The position numbers and the translations under genes are program-made. A stretch of DNA of 19,801 nucleotides from UBA6115 sp964629345 (GTDB taxonomy: Bacteria > Bacillota > Clostridia > Christensenellales > Aristaeellaceae), in NCBI GenBank assembly GCA_964629345.1, contig CAZVSG010000037.1:1-19801 (forward strand), in the 5' to 3' direction. How positions within the stretch are numbered: the first letter of the stretch is position 1; the number at the start of each line of letters is the position of its first letter. The notes under the pieces were generated by a model. It was given only the letters and a program-made list of their open reading frames with translations, searched no databases and was not told the origin of the DNA. This document shows, piece by piece, positions 7,129 through 14,004 of the stretch.

Positions 7129-7794
7129 ATGCGAAAGGGCGAAAGGAAGCGGCAGGAGATCCTTGACGTTGCCGAGGACCTGTTCTTTACCAAAGGGTAT
7201 GAGGAGACCGCTGTTCAGGATATTCTGGATGCCCTGAACGGCAGCAAAGGCAGTTTCTATCACCATTTTAACACGAAGCTCGACTTGATGAGGGACATCG
7301 CTTCGCGTCACGCCAAGATCAGCCGCCTTCAATATTTTCAAAGCAAAAGCAAAAACCCGCCGGAAAACTTTCAGCTGCTGCTGCATCACGCAGGCCTGTT
7401 CAGAAGAGAAGAAACAGGGTTATTGAGGAGTCTCAGATCCCTATTGGCAAGGCAGGAAGGCCCCGTGCTGCTGGACGCTCTAAAAAAAGCAGCGGCAAGT
7501 GCGTTTTATCCGGAATTCTCTGAAGTGATGAATGAACTGAAGAAACTGGACCTTGCCAGTTTTTCGGGCGAGTATGCCCTTCGCGTATCGTTTTCTTCGT
7601 TCTTGGGCGGCTGTTCCATGATCCTTGAGGAAACGGCTGCCCTGCCCAAGGATGAGGCCGCCGCCGGAGGCATCCTGCTTCTTCGGGCCGTGCGCGCACA
7701 GATGGAGGCGGCCCTCGGCCTGCGCGCGGGAAGCGCGGTCATTGCGGAAACGAACGAGCTTGCGGAGATCCTGTCGTCCCTCTCAGACCGGTAA
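7129..7794 (+). CDS. TetR/AcrR-family transcriptional regulator
   Basis: DNA-binding repressor family. The N-terminal block has helix-turn-helix residues about 26-46, with the recognition-helix region NGSKGSFYHHF followed by NTKLDL, the classic TetR signature. The remaining 170 or so residues form the ligand-binding part, whose ligand cannot be read from the sequence. The ATG at 7129 has AGGAGA close upstream. It starts 31 nt after the VanW stop, so it is probably on the same transcript. The target is unknown: no efflux pump is adjacent, and the UMF1-type transporter lies about 2.5 kb upstream. No operator palindrome was recognised nearby. Length is 221 residues, normal for the family. Confidence 0.9.
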   Translation: MRKGERKRQEILDVAEDLFFTKGYEETAVQDILDALNGSKGSFYHHFNTKLDLMRDIASRHAKISRLQYFQSKSKNPPENFQLLLHHAGLFRREETGLLRSLRSLLARQEGPVLLDALKKAAASAFYPEFSEVMNELKKLDLASFSGEYALRVSFSSFLGGCSMILEETAALPKDEAAAGGILLLRAVRAQMEAALGLRAGSAVIAETNELAEILSSLSDR

Positions 7795-7814
7795 AGCGCC
7801 TGAGGCGGCATTGC

Positions 7815-7843
7815 TTGCCAGCGATAGTCACTGCATGTATAAT
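7815..7843 (+). promoter_or_regulatory. Sigma-A promoter of the CHAP / GuaA-like / GNAT operon
   Basis: TTGCCA (7815-7820), a 17-bp spacer and a perfect TATAAT (7838-7843), 29 nt before the start of the CHAP gene. It gives the following three genes their own transcript, separate from the TetR gene. Confidence 0.75.
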
Positions 7844-7872
7844 CATAAAATCGCGTATTTTGGGGGAGAATG

Positions 7873-8781
7873 ATGCTCAAGCGCCTGGTTCTGATGCTGT
7901 TTGTCCCGCTGCTGCTGGTCGCATCGGCAGCCGGGGAGAACATTCAGGATTTGGCCGTCATCCCTCCCAAATACCCGGTTCCCGATGATGTCGTTTCGAT
8001 CCTTGATATCGCGGCCGGAGAGCTTGGGGTGACGGAGGACGCATCCGGGCGCACCAAGTACGGAGAGTGGTATGGGGATCCGCAGGCGGAATGGTGCGCG
8101 GAGTTCCTTTGCTGGTGCGTCGACAGGGCGGAGAAAGAGCTGGACGTTGGCCTGCTGAACATCAGGTATCCTCTTTACGGCGCGGCCAACGTCGGGCGCG
8201 ACTGGTTCCTCAGGCAGGGCAGGTACATTTCCCGGACAGGATTCGTGACAGGCTGGGGGAGCCAGTGGTATACAGGAGAAGCCACCCAGATGGAGAAGAA
8301 CAGCTATCACCCTCAGCCCGGTGACTGGGTCTTCTTCTCCTACACGCCCAGCGGAGATACGACCCACGCGGCGGTCGTGGAGGCCTCGCTTCAGGACAGC
8401 GGCGGAAAGGTCTTCATTCAGGTCATTGAAGGAAACAATCCGGACAGGGTGCAGCGGGTGCTGTACAGGCTTGATGACTGGCGGATCCAGGGCTACGGCA
8501 CTGTCCACGAGCTTGCCGATATCGTGCTGCGGGGCGGAGCCCAGAGCAAAAAGGTCATAGACCTTCAAGACCATCTGATCATCCTCGGGCTGCTCGGCCC
8601 CGGCGCAGAGAACGGAGTATATGATCACAGCACGCAGGAGGCCGTCCGGGCTTTTCAGTCCATGAACGGGCTGACCCAGACCGGCATCGCAAACCAGCAG
8701 ACGCAGATCGCCCTTGCCGAAAAGTCCCATCAATGGATCATGGAGCACACCGAGTTCTGGACGGTGGACGGCGCAATATAG
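7873..8781 (+). CDS. Secreted CHAP-domain peptidoglycan hydrolase with a peptidoglycan-binding domain
   Basis: Predicted cell-wall amidase or endopeptidase. A signal peptide covers about the first 20 residues (LKRLVLMLFVPLLLVASA). The CHAP domain follows, with the catalytic Cys in EWCAEFLCWC (Cys75), the His in THAAVV (His165) and the polar third residue in IEGNN (Glu186 or Asn188). The last 80 residues contain one PG_binding_1 repeat (VIDLQDHL to GIANQQTQIAL). Two ATG codons stand in tandem at 7870 and 7873; the second has the better spacing from GGGGGAG. Length is 302 residues. It starts an operon with a degenerate GuaA paralogue 16 nt downstream. The bond it cleaves cannot be decided, since CHAP domains include both amidases and endopeptidases. 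Confidence 0.85.
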   Translation: MLKRLVLMLFVPLLLVASAAGENIQDLAVIPPKYPVPDDVVSILDIAAGELGVTEDASGRTKYGEWYGDPQAEWCAEFLCWCVDRAEKELDVGLLNIRYPLYGAANVGRDWFLRQGRYISRTGFVTGWGSQWYTGEATQMEKNSYHPQPGDWVFFSYTPSGDTTHAAVVEASLQDSGGKVFIQVIEGNNPDRVQRVLYRLDDWRIQGYGTVHELADIVLRGGAQSKKVIDLQDHLIILGLLGPGAENGVYDHSTQEAVRAFQSMNGLTQTGIANQQTQIALAEKSHQWIMEHTEFWTVDGAI

Positions 8782-8797
8782 CCGGAAGGAAGCCAAC

Positions 8798-10267
8798 ATG
8801 CGGGATCAGATACTGGTACTCAACTTCAACAGCATTTATGCCGCGGCCATCGCCGTGCGGCTTCGTGCGGAAAAAATCAGCTGCAGGATCGTTCCCGGCG
8901 ATATCCCTGCCGAAGACGTCATCAACGAGGAAGCGCTTGGCATGGTGCTGGCAGGCGGATTGACAGGAGAATTGCCCGGCATGCTTGACGGGCAGCTGCT
9001 CAGGACGGGGATGCCGGTGCTGGCCCTCGGCGATACAGCCGCGGCGGTCACGGCCCTGCTCGGAGGGGCCATCGGTGAAAAAAACGCGATCAACATGGTG
9101 GACACCATCAGGCTGAACCCTTCCAGGATCACAGGGGATCTGGAGCAGTCAGAGCGCATGCTGGGAAACGTCTACTCCCTCGGCCTGACGGATGATCTGG
9201 CCCCGCTGGCGCAAAACGATGACGGCCTGATCCTGGGCGTCATGCACAGGACGCTTGACATCTATGCGCTGCAAACGCAGCTTGAGCCAAATGATCCTGA
9301 CATGATGGGGATCCTGCTCCGTTTCTCCCAGGATGTCTGCGGCTGCACCAAATGGTGGAGCGAAGACGCCTTTATCTCGATGGCAAAAGCATCACTCAGC
9401 GAAGCCGCGGGCGATGGAAATGCCGTATGTGTGATGAGCGGGGGCCTTAACAGCGGCGTGTCCGCCCTGCTCGCGCACCGCGCGCTGGGCAGCAGGCTCC
9501 AGTGCATTTTCATCGATACCGGGCTCCTGCGTGAAAACGAGGCGGACCATTCCATCGCGTATTATCAGAATGCCGGTCTCAACCTGAAAGTCATCCGTTC
9601 CGGCCAGCGCTTTCTGGATGCGCTCAGGGGAGTCACAGAGCAGGATGGGAAACGAAAGGTGATCGCGGATACCCTGCTGTCGGAACTGAACAACGCGCTC
9701 CTTGAGATTCCTTTTGACCTTGTGATAGAATCCAACTCCGGCTCAGCCGTGATCAGCACACAGGAAACCTCCTCAGGCACGCCGCGCATGAAGACAGGAA
9801 AACCATTTATCGCGCCGCTGAGCGAGTTGTTCAAGGATGAGATCCGTCTGGTCGGCGAAGCGTTGGGGATGCCCCAGGAGCTGACAAAAATGCAGCCTTT
9901 CCCATGGACGGGCCTGGCGCTTCGCATCATGGGAGAGTGCACGCAGGAGAAACTGGACATCCTGCGCCGTGCGGACGCTGAGTTCAGCGAGGAGATCCGT
10001 CTTGCCGGGCTGAACAGAAAGCTCTGGAAGTTTTTTGCGATGCTGTACCAAGCCCCCTACAATAACGACGCGGACACAGTGGTCATCGCGCTCCGCGCCG
10101 TCAACGCCAATCATCAGGGAAGCGGCATCCGGGCAATCCCCGCGCGCTTGCCCTATGATTTGCTGGAGAGGTACACACAGCACGTCATGTCTGCCAATCC
10201 GCTGATCGGGAAAGTCGTCTATGACCTGACCCCGGGAAGCAGCCTGCAGCAAGCCGAGTGGCAGTGA
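8798..10267 (+). CDS. Degenerate GMP-synthetase (GuaA) paralogue, probably not a GMP synthetase
   Basis: Homologous to GuaA along its whole length (489 residues against about 515): an N-terminal glutamine-amidotransferase-like part (1-165), an ATP-pyrophosphatase part and the C-terminal dimerisation part. Key residues are changed. The nucleophile motif GICYG reads ALGDT (Cys to Gly78). The Q-F-H-P-E motif reads QTQLE (His to Gln161, Glu163 kept). The P-loop SGGVDSS reads SGGLNSG (214-220). The lid HHNVGGLP is lost, and the terminal KPPATIEWE reads GSSLQQAEWQ. Surviving blocks include IDTGLLRENE, ELFKDEIR and PFPWTGLALRIMGE. The start at 8798 has GGAAGGA 7 nt before it; an in-frame ATG at 8714 lies inside the CHAP gene. 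The frame is fully open, so it is maintained, perhaps as a pseudoenzyme or with a new substrate. Confidence 0.8.
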   Translation: MRDQILVLNFNSIYAAAIAVRLRAEKISCRIVPGDIPAEDVINEEALGMVLAGGLTGELPGMLDGQLLRTGMPVLALGDTAAAVTALLGGAIGEKNAINMVDTIRLNPSRITGDLEQSERMLGNVYSLGLTDDLAPLAQNDDGLILGVMHRTLDIYALQTQLEPNDPDMMGILLRFSQDVCGCTKWWSEDAFISMAKASLSEAAGDGNAVCVMSGGLNSGVSALLAHRALGSRLQCIFIDTGLLRENEADHSIAYYQNAGLNLKVIRSGQRFLDALRGVTEQDGKRKVIADTLLSELNNALLEIPFDLVIESNSGSAVISTQETSSGTPRMKTGKPFIAPLSELFKDEIRLVGEALGMPQELTKMQPFPWTGLALRIMGECTQEKLDILRRADAEFSEEIRLAGLNRKLWKFFAMLYQAPYNNDADTVVIALRAVNANHQGSGIRAIPARLPYDLLERYTQHVMSANPLIGKVVYDLTPGSSLQQAEWQ

Positions 10268-10304
10268 CAGGCAACGGGATATGAGTGAAGGACGAGGAGC
10301 ATCT

Positions 10305-11111
10305 ATGCGCTTATCACACCCCGGCGCCCCCTTTCAAGGGATTCCGTCCGAAGATGTATTTTTTGCCGCCAATGACCAGTACGTCCAGCTCGGCATCGGA
10401 TACGTCATCCTGAATATGCAGGAGGAGATGTATCCGGAGCGTCCCCTCCAGCTCTTTATCGACATCCAGTCGCAGATCTCCGCGCGGCATCTCCTCCTGG
10501 GCGCCGTCCTGGGCCGCTCGGAGCAGCTCCGCGCGCAGTACCCTCAATTGAAGGGCCGTATCTATACAGAGATTTCACCGGCACAGTTTGACCTGACGAC
10601 CTTCTATACCATGAACGGATTCGTGATGAACGATGCGCGGGAAGAGCACATCTTCCCTCTGCCCTCCGGCCCGGCGCAGCCGCCGATGGGGTGTGAGTTC
10701 GCTTCCGTACCGCTGCAGACCGTCCAGGATCAGATGGCGTTCCTCGCACGGCTGAACCGTCACCGCCTTTCACCGATTTCGCATGACTACCTGACCCTGC
10801 AGATGCAGCAGCCCTACTTCCTGGCCCTTGGATTTTACCGGGCAGGCCATCCTGTCGCGGAACTGCTGATGACCGGCGCGAGCAGCGACACTTCGGCGCT
10901 CGTCATGCTCTACGTACAGCGGGATATGCGCGGCAAAGGCGTTGGAAAATCGCTCCTGCAGGCCGCATCGGAACTGCTTCGCCAACGGGGCGTCCGCTCC
11001 GCCCTGACCCAGGTGTTCAGCGCGAACGCCCCCCAAATGGGGCTGATGCATGCATTGGGCTCCAGCAGGCGCAGGATCATCAATACACTGCCGCATATCG
11101 ATTTCGGTTGA
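10305..11111 (+). CDS. GNAT-family N-acetyltransferase
   Basis: Acetyl-CoA-dependent acyltransferase fold. The C-terminal half carries the acetyl-CoA loop RDMRGKGVGKSLL (residues 206-218, the R-x-x-G-x-G/A pattern) and the following AsnAla-containing helix region VFSANAPQMGLMHALG. The N-terminal 130 residues hold no such loop but may form a second, degenerate GNAT fold, so the protein (268 residues) could be a tandem GNAT. The start at 10305 is preferred because GAGGAG lies 6 nt before it; an ATG at 10281 in the same frame has only a poor ribosome site. It lies 37 nt after the GuaA-like gene and probably ends that operon. The acceptor substrate is unknown. Confidence 0.8.
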   Translation: MRLSHPGAPFQGIPSEDVFFAANDQYVQLGIGYVILNMQEEMYPERPLQLFIDIQSQISARHLLLGAVLGRSEQLRAQYPQLKGRIYTEISPAQFDLTTFYTMNGFVMNDAREEHIFPLPSGPAQPPMGCEFASVPLQTVQDQMAFLARLNRHRLSPISHDYLTLQMQQPYFLALGFYRAGHPVAELLMTGASSDTSALVMLYVQRDMRGKGVGKSLLQAASELLRQRGVRSALTQVFSANAPQMGLMHALGSSRRRIINTLPHIDFG

Positions 11112-11156
11112 GCGGTTTTGCCCTGACTGTACCCTCCTGTCCCGGGCGGCTGATTG

Positions 11157-11192
11157 ATGACGTCATTCCCCTGTGCCCGGATGTGGTAAAAT
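11157..11192 (+). promoter_or_regulatory. Palindrome and extended -10 promoter before the dCMP deaminase gene
   Basis: A perfect 10-bp palindrome (atgacgtcat, 11157-11166) lies about 20 nt before TGGTAAAAT (11184-11192), which fits an extended -10 element without a clear -35. The palindrome could be an operator. It sits roughly where a -35 would be, so binding there would affect the promoter. Function is inferred. Confidence 0.4.
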
Positions 11193-11244
11193 GGTATGAG
11201 GTATGTCCGACCTGCCGGGCCAGGTCATGATTCGGAGGCTGCTT

Positions 11245-11703
11245 GTGGATAAATGGGATCACCGGTTTATGGAAATGGCGCACTTGGTTTCAACATGGAG
11301 CAGCTGTATCAATGAAAGCCGTTCCATTGGCGCGGTCATTGTCAGGGACAAGCGTGTCATGACCACAGGATACAACGGCGCTGCCGCCGGCACGAAAACC
11401 TGTAAGGAACGGGGCTTCTGCCTTCGCCGTAAGCTCAGCATCCCCTCAGGCACACGGGCTGAAACCTGCTACGCCATCCATGCTGAACAGAACGCCGTGA
11501 TCCAGGCCGCGAAACTGGGCATCTCCATCGACGGAGGAACTGTATACTGCACCCATCAGCCCTGCTCCGTCTGCGCGAAGATCCTCGTCAACGCGGGCAT
11601 CAGGCGCATCGTGTATGAACAGGGATATCCGGATGCCTTTGCGCTTGAAGTGCTGGGTGAGGCAGGGGTCACGCTGGAACGATATGACAGGGAAGCTGTA
11701 TGA
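11245..11703 (+). CDS. dCMP deaminase
   Basis: Zinc-dependent deaminase that turns dCMP into dUMP, feeding dTMP synthesis. The motifs are complete: HAEQNA (zinc His and catalytic Glu) and PCSVCAK (two zinc Cys), after the substrate-binding segment GAVIVRDKRVMTTGYNGAAAG. The GTG at 11245 is taken as start because CGGAGG lies 6 nt before it; the resulting N-terminus, MDKWDHRFMEMAHLV, matches the usual start of the family. In-frame ATGs at 11203 and 11227 would add up to 14 residues with no good ribosome site. Length is 152 residues. It overlaps the next gene by 4 nt and heads a run of coupled genes. Confidence 0.9.
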   Translation: MDKWDHRFMEMAHLVSTWSSCINESRSIGAVIVRDKRVMTTGYNGAAAGTKTCKERGFCLRRKLSIPSGTRAETCYAIHAEQNAVIQAAKLGISIDGGTVYCTHQPCSVCAKILVNAGIRRIVYEQGYPDAFALEVLGEAGVTLERYDREAV

Positions 11704-12764
11704 AACGATTCTTTGTGATCCTCGCATCGCTTTTTATCCTGCTGTCAGCGCTCCCGGTCCAGGCGAGCAGCGGGAACGACCGCGAATACCTTCTTGAGCA
11801 CATTTCCGTCCTGCAGAAGGAAGAGATCCCCAGAACCCCGGAAGGGGTCCACCATTATCTGCTTGTCAGCATGGACAAGTGGCAGCACAATCCAGAAAAC
11901 CCCGGTTACAACGACGGCATCGTCCTGCTGACCCTGGATGAGCTGTCCGGCAGGGTCATCGTCACCTCCTTCATCAGGGATATGCTGGTCATCCGTCCCG
12001 ACGGCAATCCCGGGCGGATCAACCGCATCGTCAGGCAGTACGGTATCCAGGCTCTCCTTGACACGATCAACCGCCACTTCGGTCTGCAGGTCGACAAGTA
12101 TATCCTGATGGACTGGCGCCATATCATGGAGATCGTTGACGCAGCGGGCGGCGTTGACGTGCGTCTGACGTCGGATGAGATCCACTACCTGAAGAACTGG
12201 TCAGTTCCGGTCGGCAGCACGGAACCTGTTTTGAACAAACCCGGTGAATACCACCTCAACGGTTTCGCGGCGGTGATCTATATGCGCATCAGGAGATACA
12301 GGGCGTCCAACGATCTGGACACCAATGATTTCGGGAGAACGTTCAGGGCGCGCAACGTCCTCAGCAGCATGGCGAACAATCTCGGCAATTCCCTTGATTT
12401 GAACAAGGCCCAGGATCTGCTCAGCAGGATCCTGACCATCCTGGACCAGCCTTTCGATAAAGGCTTCACGTATGAAGGGATCCGAAACAACAACATTTTT
12501 ACGGTCGGCTCCGTCCCGAAGGACTCCTCAAAAAGGCGGTATGACACCAACATCACCATGATGGATTTCATTGAAGCGCTTCAGACCGCGTTCATGCTGC
12601 GCCACAGTGAGGTCGAACAGTGCAGGCTGCCGTATGACGGAACGGTCAGGCCCTATGAATATGGAGGCGCTGGGCAGCTGATGGATTTTCAAAAAAACCG
12701 GGAACTGCTGCATGAGTTCATGTTCCCTGAGATCTTCATCGTGTCCGAAGGACCCACTCCATGA
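11700..12764 (+). CDS. LytR-CpsA-Psr (LCP) family protein
   Basis: LCP proteins attach teichoic acids or other glycopolymers to peptidoglycan outside the cell. The core is recognisable: Asp72 in the position of the usual R-S-D motif, SFIRD (Arg93-Asp94), VDAAGGVDV, HLNGFAAVIYMRIR and DFGRTFRARNVL (210-221). Differences from the consensus include Y-N-D for R-S-D and a Phe-Ile in place of Ile-Pro before Arg-Asp. The N-terminus ends in VQA, like a cleavable signal peptide, rather than a cytoplasmic tail plus anchor. Its ATG overlaps the dCMP deaminase stop in an ATGA, implying translational coupling. Length is 354 residues. The polymer it transfers cannot be told. Confidence 0.8.
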   Translation: MKRFFVILASLFILLSALPVQASSGNDREYLLEHISVLQKEEIPRTPEGVHHYLLVSMDKWQHNPENPGYNDGIVLLTLDELSGRVIVTSFIRDMLVIRPDGNPGRINRIVRQYGIQALLDTINRHFGLQVDKYILMDWRHIMEIVDAAGGVDVRLTSDEIHYLKNWSVPVGSTEPVLNKPGEYHLNGFAAVIYMRIRRYRASNDLDTNDFGRTFRARNVLSSMANNLGNSLDLNKAQDLLSRILTILDQPFDKGFTYEGIRNNNIFTVGSVPKDSSKRRYDTNITMMDFIEALQTAFMLRHSEVEQCRLPYDGTVRPYEYGGAGQLMDFQKNRELLHEFMFPEIFIVSEGPTP

Positions 12765-13336
12765 GGATTCCAGACCACGCCGCACCCACGGCAGACAATG
12801 GAGCGCCATCAATGACAAGCGCCGCGTCAAAGGCAGGGGCCATCCTCAAGAAACTGATCATCCTGTCCCTGCTGACCGCGATATCTATCATCCTCGAACG
12901 GCTGCTGGGATATAACGACAAGCTGATCAGCGTTTCCTTCTCCTATTTGCCCGTCGCGCTCGCCGGTATGCTGTTTGGCTCCATGCCCGCTGCCATCGTC
13001 TGCGCGGGGGCGGATTTTCTGGGAGCGCTTCTTTTCCCTGTCGGCCCGCTTGACCTGCGGTTCACGCTGATCGCAGCCGTCAAAGGCGGACTGTACGGCC
13101 TGCTGCTGTATCACCCGAAACCATCCAGGACCCATGCGATCATCGCGCAGGTCCTGGTGACGCTGATCGCCCACCTGACGCTGAACACCCTGGTGATATC
13201 GACCATCGTCGGGAAAGGCTTTTTTGCCCTGCTCCCGCTGAGGCTTGTCAAGAACGTCCTGTTCTTCCCGGTGGAACTGATCACGCTGCTGAAGATCATT
13301 GAATACAAAACAAGCTTTGAACGACTGGCAAGATGA
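12761..13336 (+). CDS. ECF transporter S component, FolT (folate)-like
   Basis: Small membrane protein of about six segments that binds a vitamin and joins a shared energy-coupling module to import it. The pattern LTAISIILERLLGYN, FSYLPVALAGMLFGS, GADFLGALLFPVGPLDLRFTL matches the folate-type S components closely, so folate is the likely ligand, though this rests on sequence resemblance only. The ATG at 12761 overlaps the LCP stop in an ATGA; an ATG at 12812 with a GGAG 8 nt before it would remove 17 hydrophilic residues and is a real alternative. Length is 191 residues. The EcfA/EcfT module is not in the window. Folate supply and dCMP deaminase both support thymidylate synthesis. Confidence 0.8.
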   Translation: MRIPDHAAPTADNGAPSMTSAASKAGAILKKLIILSLLTAISIILERLLGYNDKLISVSFSYLPVALAGMLFGSMPAAIVCAGADFLGALLFPVGPLDLRFTLIAAVKGGLYGLLLYHPKPSRTHAIIAQVLVTLIAHLTLNTLVISTIVGKGFFALLPLRLVKNVLFFPVELITLLKIIEYKTSFERLAR

Positions 13337-13989
13337 ACAGCAAGAATAGAAACCTGCAGATCCTTCAATCGCTTGAGGCCATGTACCCTGATGCCGGTCC
13401 TGAACTGCATTTTTCCAACCCTTTTGAAACGCTGGTCGCGACGATGCTGTCCGCCCAATCCACCGACGTCCAGGTCAACAAGGCGACGCCTGCCCTGTTC
13501 CGGGATTTCCCGACGGCGCAGGCCATGGCAGCCGCATCGCCGGAAGCGGTATTCCCCTATGTGCGTTCCTGCGGTTTTAAGTCAAAGGCCGTCAACATCG
13601 TTCTGGCCGCCAGGGACATCGTTCAGCGGTTTGACGGAAAAGTGCCCGATACGCTGGAGGAACTGACCAGCCTGAAAGGCGTGGGCCGCAAGACCGCAAA
13701 CGTCGTCCTCGCCAACGCCTTCGGCATCCCGGCCATGGCGGTGGATACACATGTCTTCAGGGTCTCCAACCGTTTGGGCCTGGCGGAGGCAAAAACGGTT
13801 GAAGCAGCCGAACAGCAGCTGATGAAAAACATCCCGGAAAGCTTGTGGATCAGGACCCATCACTGGCTGATCTTTCATGGAAGACGGGTATGCAGGGCCC
13901 AGCGTCCGGCCTGCCGCGGCTGTCCCTTGCTGAGCCTGTGCGCCAATCCGCAGACCAATAATCAGAACGATCAAAATAACCTGAAATAG
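13333..13989 (+). CDS. nth: Endonuclease III (DNA glycosylase/AP lyase)
   Basis: Base-excision-repair enzyme that removes oxidised pyrimidines and cuts at the abasic site. The helix-hairpin-helix LKGVGRKTANVVL contains the catalytic Lys120, and VDTHVFRV contains Asp138; both numbers match the E. coli enzyme. The [4Fe-4S] cluster motif C-x6-C-x2-C-x5-C is complete in VCRAQRPACRGCPLLSLC near the end. The start ATG at 13333 overlaps the FolT-like stop in an ATGA. Length is 218 residues, normal, with a polar Asn/Gln-rich tail of about 12 residues. Third ATGA junction in a row. Confidence 0.95.
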   Translation: MNSKNRNLQILQSLEAMYPDAGPELHFSNPFETLVATMLSAQSTDVQVNKATPALFRDFPTAQAMAAASPEAVFPYVRSCGFKSKAVNIVLAARDIVQRFDGKVPDTLEELTSLKGVGRKTANVVLANAFGIPAMAVDTHVFRVSNRLGLAEAKTVEAAEQQLMKNIPESLWIRTHHWLIFHGRRVCRAQRPACRGCPLLSLCANPQTNNQNDQNNLK

Positions 13990-14004
13990 GGGCTGAACCA
14001 AACA

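Noticed and set aside
8714..8797. Longer N-terminus for the GuaA-like protein
   Set aside because: These codons overlap the CHAP gene end, while the ATG at 8798 has a well-spaced GGAAGGA and begins at the conserved ILVLNF strand.
7843..8799. Minus-strand open frame of 318 codons opposite the CHAP gene
   Set aside because: Antisense to a clear CHAP/peptidoglycan-binding protein; the translation shows no family motif.
11142..11180. Possible terminator after the GNAT gene (ccgggc / gcccgg)
   Set aside because: The arms are only 6 bp with a loop of over 25 nt and no T tract, so it is not a convincing intrinsic terminator.
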